Of a DNA stretch of 64,000 nucleotides, positions 1-9,306 are shown piece by piece. The notes beneath the pieces were generated by a model. It had not been told where the DNA came from and searched no databases. It was given only the letters and a program-made list of their open reading frames with translations. The stretch lies in assembly GCA_028767165.1 (NCBI GenBank), contig JARACJ010000013.1, positions 1-64,000 on the forward strand. The letters run 5' to 3'. This stretch comes from Proteobacteria bacterium DTSAM18 (lineage in GTDB: Bacteria; Myxococcota_A; UBA796; GCA-2862545). The position numbers and the translations under genes are program-made. Every line of letters begins with the position of its first letter. The stretch's first letter is position 1.

Positions 1-343
1 GGCCCGTGAAGGCATCAGCGTCGAAGCCGAGCCTGGCTTTTGAGCCTGGGCACGTCCGCCCGACTCAAAATTCCAGGACTTCAGGGTTGCCAATCAACAG
101 AGCATCTCTGTGTCTCCAGACACATCGTTCGCCAGGACACGGGCATGCCGAACAGGCCGTTCCCGCCCGCCAGGACATCGACTCTCCCGGCACACATCCA
201 GCTCCCGCCACGCCAGAACACGACCTCCCGCACCCGCCTGCGCTGCCGGTGCCCCGACGACGTGACCGCCAGCTCCCGTCACGCCAGGACGACGTCCTCC
301 GACCTGGCCATTCCCGTGCCCGCTTTCGTCGTGCTCCTCGCTG
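1..343. other. left-edge noncoding stretch
   Basis: No gene can be supported here. The frames that are open on both strands show only composition-driven Arg/Pro/Ala-rich translations. The octamer gccaggac recurs near 131, 169 and 283, with a one-base variant near 212. Two of these sit in a longer similar context (cagctcccg, 4-5 bases, then the octamer) about 70 bp apart. This may be a degenerate repeat remnant, or only compositional echo. Confidence 0.4.
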
Positions 344-1309
344 TCAGCCCGCCAGCACCTGCCCCAGCCGCACGTGCTCCTGCCGCCTCTCGCTCAGCAG
401 CGCCACCACCGGCGTCGCGAACAGCGCCACGTCCAGCACGTGGTCTCGCGTCTGCAGCCACCTCTCCAGCGCCAGCCGCTCTCCCGGGCTCGCCTGCAGC
501 AGCGCCCGAGCCGGCAGGGCGGCGACCATCGGCGGCGGCTTCACGGTCCGCAGGCGGTGACCCCTTCTCTGCCGCAGCTTGATCGCCTGCCGTGCTGCCT
601 TGAGCACGGGGTCCTGCAGGCCCTCCAGGCGGCTCCACAGGACGTCGTCCAGCAGGTCCCCCCATCGGTGCACGTCGTGTTCCCGAAGGGCCTGTGAGGC
701 CTCTGGGGACAGCCCTTCGAGCCACGACAGGGGCAGGTGCTCCACCCGGTTGGGGGAGGGACCCTCGGGGGCGGGCTCGGCGTGGGGCAGGTGGGTCTGG
801 ACCTGCAGGGTCAGGTGCACGGGGACGTCCCACACCGGGCGGGCGGCGTCCTGTGAGGCACGGCTGGCGGAGCCGAGCTCGGTGGACAGCCACCGGACCC
901 GCAGGTGGGCCTCCTCAAGGGGCTGGTCGAGCAGCAGGCCGCCCTGGGCACCGTCGTCCTGCAGGCGCTGCATGCACGTCATCAGGAACAGGTCCTCGCC
1001 CCGCAGGTTGCCCTCGAGCAGGGCGGAGGTGTTGTACCGGCCGGTGATGCGCAGGCCTCGCACGGGCGCGGCGAGCCGTAGGACACCGTGGGCGGCGAAC
1101 ACCATCGGACGGCCCTTGCCGGTGCCGTCGCCCAGGGACAGCGTGGACAGCTGCAGCATCAGGCCCGGCTGGTCGTCCGGGCAGGCCTTCAGGTCGAGGG
1201 AGTTGCAGGACGTGTGGACCTGATCACGACGGAACCCCGTGAGGACGAGCCACGGCTCCAGTGCGTCGATGAGCTCTTCCAGCAGCCGGCGTTCCACGTG
1301 TCGAAGCAT
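344..1309 (-). CDS. hypothetical protein, 321 aa
   Basis: A protein of 321 aa that I do not recognise. The start is well supported: GGAGGGG lies 4 bases before the ATG. There is no signal peptide and no obvious membrane segment, so it is probably cytoplasmic. The N-terminal half is mixed alpha/beta in character. The middle (about residues 195-245) reads as a helix-rich stretch with a short helix-hairpin-helix flavour (LSPEASQALREHDVHRWGDL), which in other proteins is a DNA-binding or interaction module; that is only an impression. It follows the K+ channel gene on the same strand with a 90-bp gap, so it may be co-transcribed, but nothing else links the two functionally. Confidence 0.7.
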   Translation of the reverse strand: MLRHVERRLLEELIDALEPWLVLTGFRRDQVHTSCNSLDLKACPDDQPGLMLQLSTLSLGDGTGKGRPMVFAAHGVLRLAAPVRGLRITGRYNTSALLEGNLRGEDLFLMTCMQRLQDDGAQGGLLLDQPLEEAHLRVRWLSTELGSASRASQDAARPVWDVPVHLTLQVQTHLPHAEPAPEGPSPNRVEHLPLSWLEGLSPEASQALREHDVHRWGDLLDDVLWSRLEGLQDPVLKAARQAIKLRQRRGHRLRTVKPPPMVAALPARALLQASPGERLALERWLQTRDHVLDVALFATPVVALLSERRQEHVRLGQVLAG

Positions 1310-1399
1310 GACCCCTCCACCGTTCCGGTCGGAGTGCCGTGCGGAACATGTCTGAGGGATGGTGCGTACTGGCGCGGACGGCGAGGGTATCCGTGGGGC

Positions 1400-2875
1400 T
1401 CAGGCCCGGGGCAGGACGGCCTTCGGCGCGAGGTAGATCAGCTTGTCGGTGGGGTGGACGGCGAGATCGTCCTGGGGGTTGAGCTTGTCGCCACCGGGGC
1501 GCCGGATGCCGATCAGCAGCGCATGGTGGGCCTGCTTGACGTGCGCGGCCACCTCGCCGAAGTGGGTCATCTTGCCGAGGGGGTTGGATCCGACGAACAC
1601 GCTCTGGTCGCCGGCGGACACGAGGGTGGACATCACGTCGCCGGTGCCGGGCTCCGCGATGGCGTGGGCGAGCAGGGCGTAGCCCACCTGGTTGGAGCAC
1701 ACGACCTCGTCGGCGCCGGCGGAGCGGGCGTGCTCCACGTTCTCGTCGTCCATGATCTCGGTGACCATGTACAGGGGCTTGCGGCGCTTCATGGTGCCCT
1801 TGGTCATGGCGCTGCGGATGGTGAAGGCGGTGAGCAGGGTGGTCGCGTCGGCCTGCTGGGGGTTCAGCCGCCGGTTGCCCAGCAGGATGACCATCTCCGC
1901 GCTGGACAGGGCGGCCTTGGGCAGGTCGATCTCCTTGGTGGGATCGCCGGTGACCCACCGGAACGAGGCGGGCACGCCCTCGGGGCGCTCGCCGGGGCCG
2001 AAGATGACGACCTCCTGGGGGTCGGTGCTCAGCTCACGGAGCAGGGCGTCCAGCAGGTCGCGGGAGCTCGGGTCGTAGCCGCAGATGACGATGTGGTTGG
2101 ACAGGAAGGTCATGCGAAGGGGCTCCTCGCGCAGCCGGAGGACGGTGTCCAGGAGGGTGCGGGCCACGATGCCGGAGAACAGGGCCAGGGTGAACATGCC
2201 GGCCACCATCAGGATGGCGGCCCAGATCCGGCCCAGGGGCTGGTTGGGGGTGATGTCGCCGTAGCCGACGGTGGTGAGGGTGACGAGGGCCCACCACAGG
2301 CCGTCGCCGATGGTGCTGATCTGGTCGTTGCCGCCGGCCTCGGTGAGGTACAGCGTGATGCCGCCGATGACGGTCTCGGCGAGGAGGAAGGAGAAGGCGA
2401 AGGCCCACAGGAACGCGTTGTCCTGGAAGGCGGCCTTGAGGTGGGCGAACAGGCTGTTGCGCTGGAAGAAGGGCAGCGTACGGGTGAGCTGGGCCAGACG
2501 CAGGGCCCGCAGTCCCCGCAGCGAGGGGTACACGGCCACCACGGTGATCAGGTCGAGCAGGTTGGCGGGCTCGAGCAGGAACCGCAGGCGGCCCACGAGG
2601 TGGGCGCGGAGGCGCTGGGGCCGGCTCAGGACGTACAGATCCAGTGCCGGCGGGCGGTAGGTGAGCACCCGAAGGAACAGCTCGATGCCGAACAGTCCCA
2701 GCACGAATTGATCCACCCTCCGAAGGACCTGGGTGGGGGGCAGCCAGTCCAGCTGCAGGAGCTCCAGGACCGTCAGGGTGATGGCCACCACGATGAGGAC
2801 CCAGATGAAGCCCTGGACGATGCGGTAGGAACGGGCGTGGGGGTCGTGGAACGCGGCGCGCAGGTGCGAGATCAC
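1400..2875 (-). CDS. voltage-gated-type potassium channel with RCK (TrkA-N) domain
   Basis: A 491-aa inner-membrane ion channel that should pass K+ and be gated by its cytoplasmic regulatory domain. The N-terminal half carries six hydrophobic segments. An S4-like run with spaced Arg (LRGLRALRLAQLTRTL) is followed by a pore loop whose selectivity filter TVGYGD places V203-D207 in the filter. From about residue 245 to the end is a Rossmann-like RCK/TrkA-N domain beginning IVICGYDPSSRDLLDALL and a TrkA-C-like tail. The frame stays open far upstream, but the start is set at a GTG at 2875 with AGAGGAG 8 bases before it; the upstream extension translates the intergenic repeat. The family is Kch/MthK-like; the ligand cannot be read from the sequence. 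Confidence 0.9.
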   Translation of the reverse strand: MISHLRAAFHDPHARSYRIVQGFIWVLIVVAITLTVLELLQLDWLPPTQVLRRVDQFVLGLFGIELFLRVLTYRPPALDLYVLSRPQRLRAHLVGRLRFLLEPANLLDLITVVAVYPSLRGLRALRLAQLTRTLPFFQRNSLFAHLKAAFQDNAFLWAFAFSFLLAETVIGGITLYLTEAGGNDQISTIGDGLWWALVTLTTVGYGDITPNQPLGRIWAAILMVAGMFTLALFSGIVARTLLDTVLRLREEPLRMTFLSNHIVICGYDPSSRDLLDALLRELSTDPQEVVIFGPGERPEGVPASFRWVTGDPTKEIDLPKAALSSAEMVILLGNRRLNPQQADATTLLTAFTIRSAMTKGTMKRRKPLYMVTEIMDDENVEHARSAGADEVVCSNQVGYALLAHAIAEPGTGDVMSTLVSAGDQSVFVGSNPLGKMTHFGEVAAHVKQAHHALLIGIRRPGGDKLNPQDDLAVHPTDKLIYLAPKAVLPRA

Positions 2876-3620
2876 GTGTGCTACTCCTCTGGCGAGGTGT
2901 AGCACAGGGCGGGCCTCGGCGTGTCGGCACCGCCCGGGTCTTCGTCGCGGCGGTTGGCCCGACCGGGAGGTCGGGCTCGCCCTTGCTCCTCGCCCCGGAC
3001 GGCACCGACCCGCCGATGCCCTCGGGTGTGCGGCTGAAGGGGCGGCGCTGGGATTGCCTTCGCGGCCTTGCGGCCTGGGAGCGGGCGACGGGGCGTCTTT
3101 GAGGCTGTGCCGGGCAGGCCGCTGCGGCGCCTGGGGCACGTGCGGTTCTTCGTCGCGTTGCTCCTCGCCCCGCACGCATTTCAGACGCCTCGCTGTTGAG
3201 GAGAGACTTGGGCGGGCCTCGGCGTGTCGGCACCGCCCGGTTCTTCGTCGCGGCGGTTGGCCCGACCAGAAGGTCGGGCTCGCCCTTGCTCTTCGTCCCG
3301 GACGGCACCGACCCGCCGATGCCCTTGGGTGTGCGGCTGAAGGGGCGGCGCTGGGATTGCCTTCGCGGCCTTGCGGCCTGGGAGCGGGCGACGGGGCGTC
3401 TTTGAGGCTGTGCCGGGCAGGCCGCTGCGGCGCCTGGGGCACGCGCGGTTCTTCGTCGCGCTGCTCCTCGCCCCGCACGCACCCCAGACGCATCGCTGGC
3501 GGTGGGGGGCTTTGGGCACTGTATCGTACGGGCGCTGCTTGCTGCGCCCGACCCCGTTGGACTCCCTTGGGGCGTCGAACCGTAGGGGCGGGCCGTGGTC
3601 CACCCGTGCTTCGCCCCGGT
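2876..3620. repeat. intergenic tandem ~288-bp repeat (two copies, period 303) plus REP-like hairpin
   Basis: No gene is supported. Two near-identical units occupy about 2908-3195 and 3211-3498, offset by exactly 303 bp along most of their length. Each contains a small hairpin of the form CCCGACC-N4-GGTCGGG (near 2959 in copy 1), a GGCC-TTGC-GGCC hairpin and the phrase ggattgccttcgcggcc. The same family occurs in the opposite orientation at 4456-5041. Downstream, 3525-3600 holds a different short palindrome, GGGCGC (3530-3535) with GCGCCC (3544-3549), which recurs near 20362. The units stay open in one minus-strand frame and would wrongly extend the K+ channel gene. Confidence 0.85.
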
Positions 3621-3887
3621 TCAATCGTTCGTCGGCCCGTCCCCGCAGGTGTGGTCCACGAACGTGCACATGCAGGCATCACGGTCGCCGAGCGCGTCGT
3701 CGCACGCCTCCTGCTCCTCTCCTAGGAGCTGCCACCCGACCTGCCGGTAGGCTTCGCAGTCCATCACGCCCGAAGAGACGACCTCGTCGGTCTGGAGGTC
3801 GATGCACTCCCAGGTGGCCTCGCCGCAGGCGGAGAGGATGGCCAGGGAAGCGACGAGGAGCAGGCGGACGGCAGTCGGGTGATGCAT
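3621..3887 (-). CDS. small secreted lipoprotein
   Basis: An 88-aa predicted lipoprotein. The N-terminus is a classic lipoprotein signal: positively charged start, hydrophobic core, then LAILSAC with the lipobox Cys at about residue 21. The mature part is short, acidic and Cys-rich (six Cys after the anchor region), suggesting a disulfide-stabilised envelope protein. It starts 11 bp after the stop of the CTERM protein gene upstream on the same strand, so the two are likely one operon. The function is unknown and I recognise no family. The next 3' sequence is the repeat-rich intergenic region. Confidence 0.7.
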   Translation of the reverse strand: MHHPTAVRLLLVASLAILSACGEATWECIDLQTDEVVSSGVMDCEAYRQVGWQLLGEEQEACDDALGDRDACMCTFVDHTCGDGPTND

Positions 3888-3898
3888 GGGAGGCCTCT

Positions 3899-4402
3899 TC
3901 AGGTGGTGGGGGCGCGTCGTCGACGACGCAGGCCGAGCAGGCCGACGCCGAGCAAGGCAGGGCCGATGCCGCCCGGGAAGGAGCCGGCCATGCTGTTGCA
4001 GGCGCCGGGGGGGCAGTCCCAGCCATCGTAGGCGACGACCACTTCGCCCGAAGCCGGGAGGGCCGTGTCGGCGCTCGCCATCTCCCAGGTCATGCGTGCC
4101 TCGGCGTCGAGCTCGTTGACCTTTGGCGGCAGGTAGGGCCAGACCTCACCCGGCGCGATCCCGACCGTGAGGCCCGCGTCTTCGCCATCCATCACCACGA
4201 ACTGGATGTCCCCAACGCAGTCGTTCGTCATGGTCACGGGATCGAACCCCGGAGGGAGCTCCACCACGACGCAGTCGGGAAGCGACGAGAGGTCGCTTGC
4301 GCTCCAGGCCGCCCCCTTCGCACACGCGTGCGCGGTCCCGCTCCACAAGCCCCACACGGACACCACGCACGCCATCAGCCGGCGCCCACCAAACTGCAAC
4401 AT
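3899..4402 (-). CDS. secreted protein with C-terminal MYXO-CTERM-like anchor
   Basis: A 167-aa exported protein. The start ATG at 4402 is preceded by GGAGG. Residues 1-27 form a signal peptide ending near AHA|CAKG. The C-terminus has the tripartite layout of a sorting tail: a short Cys-containing stretch (PPGACNS), a hydrophobic helix (GPALLGVGLLGL) and a basic end RRRRRAPTT. Such tails in Myxococcota are processed and used for surface anchoring. The mature domain (about 110 aa with paired Cys) is not recognised. It is followed after 11 bp by a small lipoprotein gene, probably in one transcript. Confidence 0.8.
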   Translation of the reverse strand: MLQFGGRRLMACVVSVWGLWSGTAHACAKGAAWSASDLSSLPDCVVVELPPGFDPVTMTNDCVGDIQFVVMDGEDAGLTVGIAPGEVWPYLPPKVNELDAEARMTWEMASADTALPASGEVVVAYDGWDCPPGACNSMAGSFPGGIGPALLGVGLLGLRRRRRAPTT

Positions 4403-5040
4403 CGTGCCTCCAAAGGTGTGCCCACCCTAGCAGACCGCCGCCCCCGAAGACCACCACCCCAGCGAGAGCCCCAGGGTGCCCCGAAGGCGAGGAGCATGCG
4501 ACGAAGCATGCGGGGCGCCATGGGGCTCGCAGCGGCCGACCCGCCACCGCCCTGAAGACGCCCCTCCGCAACCACCACAGGCCGCAAGGCCGCGAAAGCA
4601 AGCCCAGGGACGCCCTTCAGCCACACGCACGAGGGGATCGCCGTTCCGGCGCGGCCTGGAACAAGGAGCAAGGGAGAGGCCGACCTTCCGGTCGGCCCGA
4701 CCGAAGCGACGCCGGGCCGGGCTGCGTCGGAACGGAGAGACCCGCCCAACCATCGACCCCAGCGAGAGCACCAGGGTGCCCCGGAGGCGAGGAGCATGCG
4801 ACGAAGCATGCGGGGTGCCCTGAGGCTCGCAGCGGAGCCCCTTCACCGCCCAGCTCCCCTGCACCGCTCCATCTGGCCGCAAGGCCGCGAAAGCAATCCC
4901 AGGGACTCCCTTCAGCCACACGCACGAGGGGATCGCCGTTCCGGCGCGGCCTGGAACAAGGAGCAAGGGAGAGGCCGACCTTCCGGTCGGCCCGACCGCC
5001 GCGACGAAGGACCAGGCCGTGTCGGGGCGGGGAGACCCGC
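4403..5040. repeat. inverted-orientation copies of the ~300-bp intergenic repeat
   Basis: No gene is supported. Two direct copies lie at about 4456-4746 and 4756-5041 (start offset 300, end offset 295, so a few bases of indel separate them). Read on the minus strand they align with the units at 2908-3498: shared landmarks are cttcgtcgcggcggt, the CCGACC-N4-GGTCGG hairpin, ttgctcct, gtggctgaaggg, and the GGCC hairpin. Copy 2 runs right up to and includes the stop codon of the arginine decarboxylase gene, so the element appears to have inserted at, or become the 3' end of, that gene. Confidence 0.85.
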
Positions 5041-6936
5041 CTAGCGGCTCAAGTACGTGTAGGCATCCATCCCCAACGCATAATCCTTCACCAGCCGAGC
5101 GCCCTCTTCGAGGCTCATCTGGCCGTGATCGGTCGCCGCCTCCACCTTCTTCCGCAGCTGTGCCACCAGCTGCCGCGGCTCGTGGTGCACGTACTGCAGC
5201 ACTTCTTCGATCAGCTCGCCCTCGTCGAGGTGGCGGATCTCGTAGCCGCGGCGGTTGTCGGCCGCGACGACGTGCACCGCGTGGGTGTCGCCGAACAGGT
5301 TGTGCAGGTCGCCGAGGATCTCCTGGTAGGCGCCCACCAGGAAGATGCCGAGGTCGTAGTGCTCGCCGGCCTTGGGCGTGTGCAGCTCGAGGTAGGGCTG
5401 GTGCTCGCCGGAGCCGATGAAGGTGTTGATCTTGCCGTCGGAGTCGCAGGTCAGATCCGCCAGGCGGGCCCGGCGGGTGGGCTCCTCCTTGAGGCGGTGG
5501 ATGGGCATGATCGGGAAGAGCTGATCGATGGCCCAGATGTCCGGCGTGGACTGGAAGACGGAGAAGTTGCAGAAGAAGGTGTCGGTCAGGTTGGAGCGGA
5601 CGGCCTCGATCTCGGGGCTCTCCTCCTCGGGCGTGACCCGGTTCACGACCTCGGTGGCCACGGCCCAGTACATGCGCTCGACGGCGGCGCGCTCGGGCAG
5701 GCCGAGCAGGCCCAGGCTGAAGCGCTGGCGGGTGTCGCGGCGCACGGCCTGGATGTCGTGCAGGGACTCCTCGAGGCTGTAGCGGCCGATGTCGTCGAAG
5801 ATCTGCCAGGCCCGCTCGAGCTGGCGGAAGGTCTCGCCCTCGGGGCGGGGGCCAGGGGAGCGCTCCTTGACCAGGTGGCCGAGGACCTCGGTGAGCAGCA
5901 CGGAGTGGTGGGCCACGGTGGCGCGGCCGGACTCGGTGATGATGTCCGGGTGGGGCGTGCCCGTCTCGCGCAGGGCGTCGGCGATGGTGCCGACGATGGC
6001 GTGGGCGTACTCCTGCACGTCGTAGTTGGTGGAGCCGTTGTGGGCGAGGGAGGCGCCGTCGTAGTCGACGCCCAGGCCGCCGCCGACGTCCATGTACTGC
6101 ATGGCCGCGCCCATGCGGTGCAGCTCGGAGTAGATGCGCGCGCCCTCGGTGAAGGACTCACGGAACTGGCGGACGTGGGGGATCTGGCTGCCGATGTGGA
6201 AGTGCAGCAGCTTGAGCCAGTGCAGCTGGCCCTTGCTGCGCAGCTCCTGCACGACATCGACGATCTCTTCGAGGCTCAGGCCGAACTTCGCGTTGTCGCC
6301 GGTGGTGGCGCCCCAGTGGCCGATGCCGGACTTGCTCAGGCGGGCGCGCACACCCACCACGGGCTCGACGTTGAGCTCTGCGGCCAGCTTCTGCACGATG
6401 GGCAGCTCGTCGGGCTTCTCGAGCACGATGATGACGTTGTGCCCCAGCTGGCGTCCGAGCAGCGCCATGCGGATGTACTGGGCGTCCTTGTAGCCGTTGC
6501 AGATGAGGGGGGCGTCGCTGCCGGCGCCCATCATGGCCAGGCAGACCATCAGCTCGGGCTTGGAGCCGGCCTCGAGGCCCATGTGGCTGCCGTGGGCGAG
6601 CAGGTCGTTCAGGACGTGGGCCTGGGGGTTGACCTTGATGGGGAACACGGGTCGGTAGCTGCCGGTGTAGCTCCACTCCTCGATGGCGTTCTCGAAGGAG
6701 GTCTTCAGCTTGTCGATCTGGGCATCGATCACGTCGGTGAAGCGCACCAGCACCGGCAGCTGCACGTCGCGGCGGCGCAGGTCGTCGGCGAGGGCCTTCA
6801 GATCGATGTTGGGAGCGCCGGGTTCCTTTCCAGGGTGGATGCAGACGTGGCCCTGCTGGTTGATCTGGAAGAGGTTCTTGCCCCAGCCGGGCAGGTTGTA
6901 GAGTTCGGCGCTGTTCTTCACGGTCCAGGTCGACAT
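5041..6936 (-). CDS. speA: biosynthetic arginine decarboxylase
   Basis: A 631-aa PLP enzyme that decarboxylates arginine to agmatine, the entry to putrescine and spermidine by the ADC route. The length matches biosynthetic SpeA. Recognisable segments: the N-terminal SpeA start (LYNLPGWGKNLFQIN), the PLP-lysine motif FPIKVNPQAH, the glycine-rich MDVGGGLGVDYDG, ITESGRA, and the C-terminal LFQINQ-type and MSLEEG regions. The start at 6936 is chosen because GGAGGG precedes it by 6 bases; an in-frame upstream ATG at 7017 lies in the terminator of the next gene. A divergent or convergent partner for polyamine synthesis (agmatinase) is not in the window. The stop codon coincides with the edge of an intergenic repeat. 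Confidence 0.95.
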   Translation of the reverse strand: MSTWTVKNSAELYNLPGWGKNLFQINQQGHVCIHPGKEPGAPNIDLKALADDLRRRDVQLPVLVRFTDVIDAQIDKLKTSFENAIEEWSYTGSYRPVFPIKVNPQAHVLNDLLAHGSHMGLEAGSKPELMVCLAMMGAGSDAPLICNGYKDAQYIRMALLGRQLGHNVIIVLEKPDELPIVQKLAAELNVEPVVGVRARLSKSGIGHWGATTGDNAKFGLSLEEIVDVVQELRSKGQLHWLKLLHFHIGSQIPHVRQFRESFTEGARIYSELHRMGAAMQYMDVGGGLGVDYDGASLAHNGSTNYDVQEYAHAIVGTIADALRETGTPHPDIITESGRATVAHHSVLLTEVLGHLVKERSPGPRPEGETFRQLERAWQIFDDIGRYSLEESLHDIQAVRRDTRQRFSLGLLGLPERAAVERMYWAVATEVVNRVTPEEESPEIEAVRSNLTDTFFCNFSVFQSTPDIWAIDQLFPIMPIHRLKEEPTRRARLADLTCDSDGKINTFIGSGEHQPYLELHTPKAGEHYDLGIFLVGAYQEILGDLHNLFGDTHAVHVVAADNRRGYEIRHLDEGELIEEVLQYVHHEPRQLVAQLRKKVEAATDHGQMSLEEGARLVKDYALGMDAYTYLSR

Positions 6937-7014
6937 CGATGACCCTCCCAATTTGCGGGGGCCCCGTCTAACCCTGCCAGGGTACAGGCGGGAGGTGGTG
7001 GGGGCGCGGAGATG

Positions 7015-7045
7015 CAAAAAAAGCCCACGACGGGGCCGCGTGGTA
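7015..7045 (-). terminator. Rho-independent terminator of the GT-C/coaC operon
   Basis: On the minus strand, 6 bases after the CoaC stop, a short stem CCACG (7039-7043) pairs with CGTGG (7025-7029) around a GC-rich loop and is followed by a run of seven T (7016-7022). It is the clearest intrinsic terminator with a T-tract in this otherwise GC-rich sequence. Confidence 0.7.
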
Positions 7046-7050
7046 CTCCA

Positions 7051-7620
7051 CTAGGGTTGGGGCGCGTGGCCCGCAACCGTGGACTCGATGGCGTCCACCA
7101 TGTCGGACACCTCGGCGAGGCCGCCCACCCCGATGTCGCCGCAGGCCAGGCGCTTGCTGACGGGCTCCACGAAGGTGTAGCGCTCGAGCTCCGCCAGCCA
7201 GCGCAGGTTGCGCTGCACCACCGGGGCGTCCCACATCGCGGTGTTCATCGCCGGGGCCAGCAGGCAGGGCTTGCTCACCGGCAGGGCCATCAGCACGGTG
7301 GTCAGCGCGTCGTCGGCGATGCCGCAGGCCAGCTTGCCGAGGGTGGAGGCCGTGAGCGGCGCCACGATGGCGAGATCGGCCCACTTGGCCCAGGAGATGT
7401 GCTCGATGGCGCTCGCGCCGTCCGGGCTGTGGCCGGTGGCGAGGGCCTGCAGCATCACGGGGTGATCGGTGAGTGCCTCGAAGGTGATGGGCCCGACGAA
7501 GTGGGGGGCGCCGCGGGTCATGACCACACGGACCCTGTGGCCCTTCTTCACGAGCTGGGAGCAGAGGTCTGCGGCCTTGTAGGCGGCGATGCCACCGCAG
7601 ACGCCGACGAGGATGTTCAT
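7051..7620 (-). CDS. coaC: phosphopantothenoylcysteine decarboxylase (CoaC-type flavoprotein)
   Basis: A 189-aa FMN protein of the HFCD family that decarboxylates 4'-phospho-N-pantothenoylcysteine to 4'-phosphopantetheine in CoA synthesis. It contains only the CoaC half; the usual bacterial CoaBC fusion is about twice as long, so CoaB must be elsewhere. Motifs: N-terminal [25 protein letters not shown] (PASANT-like), [10 protein letters not shown] (PAMNxxMW), and the substrate-clamp region [13 protein letters not shown] with Cys. The catalytic His is in [12 protein letters not shown]. The start overlaps the stop of the upstream membrane protein by ATGA, so the two are translationally coupled. 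coaE lies 23 kb away. Confidence 0.9.
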   Translation of the reverse strand: MNILVGVCGGIAAYKAADLCSQLVKKGHRVRVVMTRGAPHFVGPITFEALTDHPVMLQALATGHSPDGASAIEHISWAKWADLAIVAPLTASTLGKLACGIADDALTTVLMALPVSKPCLLAPAMNTAMWDAPVVQRNLRWLAELERYTFVEPVSKRLACGDIGVGGLAEVSDMVDAIESTVAGHAPQP

Positions 7621-9182
7621 GGGGTCTCCGGGCGGCTGGGCTTCAGGGGACGGCGGGGGCGCTCGGCACGAGCGGGCGTGGGCGCACCCTTACGGGGTCC
7701 ATTACGGCTGGCGATCCACGCCTTCGGCATGGGGGGCACCCCCACCTCGGCGCGGGCGTAGATGTCGTAGTGGCGGCGATGGTGCTGCCGGACACGACCC
7801 AGGTAGTCATAGTCGCCCCGCATGCGCTCGAACACCTGCTTGTCGCTTCCGTAGGCGAAGCGCTCGTCCTTCTCGGTGCGCACGGTGCCGGCGAAGAAGG
7901 TGGGGGACTGGGGCGTGTAGTCGCGGACCTTCGCGTCGAGGCCGTGGGGGTGGGGCTGGGTCAGCGCCCGCTGGTGCAGCTCGGCCACCGTCACGCCGGT
8001 GCCCACGTAGAAGGCCAGCACGCCGGCATCCCGGGTGGCGAGCCAGGCGCCCTCGGGGGCGTGCTCGGCGAGGTGTCGGGCGGCCAGGGAGGCCGGGTTG
8101 TCGGGCAGGACGGAGTGGATCTGGTCGTACTTGCGGGCCCGGGGGCCGAAGGCGCTGTCGTAGCCGATGCCGATGGGCAGGGCGGCCACCAGGGCGACCC
8201 ACTGCCACCTGCGGGGCGTGCCGGCCAGCACGCCGCCGAGGGCCGCGAGCCCGATGCCGATGGCCGGCAGGAACAGGCGCAGGCCGGGCATCCACAGGTT
8301 GACCGTCATGGGCACGAACCACAGCAACGCGAGGAGGGCGAGCAGCAGCCACCGCATCGAGCCGCGCACGAAGGCCGCGGCGGCGAAGCCGGTGACGCAC
8401 CAGCCGAGCAGGGCCCTGCCGAATCGCTCGAGGTAGTCGTCGTTGACCAGGAAGGTCCTGGTGAGGGGGAAGGACGACTTGGCGGCGTAGGTGTTGGGGA
8501 GCCAGGCGCCGTAGGTGGCGAGGCGCCAGGCGGTGACGGCCACCGCGACGCCGGTGACCCACAGGCCGACACGAAGACCGGCGCGCTTGTCCTCGGCCCG
8601 CCACAGGGCGTGCAGGCTCACGAGACCGGCCACCGCGATGCCCTCGGGGCGGATGAGGAACAGCGAGGCGGCCAGCGCGGCGGTGAGGCCGATCCGCTGC
8701 GTGGCGTGGGCCCACAGGGTCCACAGCACCGCCGCCACGAACATGGTGGACTCGAGGCCGTTGGAGGAGGAGACCGCGAAGTCCGGGGAGGCGGCCAGCA
8801 GGGCCATGCCCACGCCTACGGCCACGCCGGGGCGTCGCGGGCTCAGCGCGGCCGACAGGAACAGGCCCCCGGCCAGGGCGAGGGCGCCGAACGCGGCGGA
8901 CATGCCGGCCATCAGGCCGTGGGCGGGCAGGCCGGCCCACAGGCCGATGCCCAGCAGGACCGTCCACAGCAGGTTGGTGTACCCCTCTACGGGTGGCTCA
9001 CCGGCGTTGTAGACGAGCCCGTGGCCCTCCGCGAAGTGTTGGGCGTAGCGAGCGGAGATGAACGCGTCGTCGACGAGGGTGTCGAAGGAGGGCAGGAGCC
9101 TCCAGACGAAGAGGGCCATCAGGGGCAGCAACCACCACAGCCAGCGGCGGTCATCGGCTTGGGCTTCACTCAAGGGGGGCAA
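7617..9182 (-). CDS. polytopic membrane protein, GT-C glycosyltransferase-like
   Basis: A 521-aa integral membrane protein with about ten to twelve hydrophobic segments and a soluble C-terminal domain from roughly residue 330. The first periplasmic loop carries an acidic pair, [15 protein letters not shown], followed by [16 protein letters not shown]; this arrangement (DD plus conserved EGYTN) is seen in prokaryotic GT-C enzymes that use lipid-linked sugars, such as arabinofuranosyl or mannosyl transferases. Donor and acceptor cannot be told. It is the first gene of a two-gene operon with coaC (ATGA overlap). Upstream, a 124-bp gap separates it from the divergent fbp gene. Confidence 0.75.
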   Translation of the reverse strand: MPPLSEAQADDRRWLWWLLPLMALFVWRLLPSFDTLVDDAFISARYAQHFAEGHGLVYNAGEPPVEGYTNLLWTVLLGIGLWAGLPAHGLMAGMSAAFGALALAGGLFLSAALSPRRPGVAVGVGMALLAASPDFAVSSSNGLESTMFVAAVLWTLWAHATQRIGLTAALAASLFLIRPEGIAVAGLVSLHALWRAEDKRAGLRVGLWVTGVAVAVTAWRLATYGAWLPNTYAAKSSFPLTRTFLVNDDYLERFGRALLGWCVTGFAAAAFVRGSMRWLLLALLALLWFVPMTVNLWMPGLRLFLPAIGIGLAALGGVLAGTPRRWQWVALVAALPIGIGYDSAFGPRARKYDQIHSVLPDNPASLAARHLAEHAPEGAWLATRDAGVLAFYVGTGVTVAELHQRALTQPHPHGLDAKVRDYTPQSPTFFAGTVRTEKDERFAYGSDKQVFERMRGDYDYLGRVRQHHRRHYDIYARAEVGVPPMPKAWIASRNGPRKGAPTPARAERPRRPLKPSRPETP

Positions 9183-9306
9183 CTCCGAAGAGGCGTGGGA
9201 CGGGCGGACCCAGGCTACTTCGACTTTTTGTCTACGTCGACCGGGGACGCGGGTGCGTTAGGAGGGGCCGAGCCTACACCTCCCGTCCAGCATGCACGGA
9301 GTCGTC

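Noticed and set aside
131-290. A CRISPR-like array in the left edge
   Set aside because: The octamer repeats are too short and irregularly spaced (38, 43, 71 bp), with no conserved longer repeat.
1088-2902. A 604-aa plus-strand open frame opposite the K+ channel gene
   Set aside because: It is a Gly/Gln/Val/His-rich mirror of a well-supported channel gene, typical of high-GC antisense frames.
2876-3682. N-terminal extension of the K+ channel to 760 aa
   Set aside because: The extension translates the intergenic tandem repeat, and a GTG with a strong ribosome site exists at 2875.
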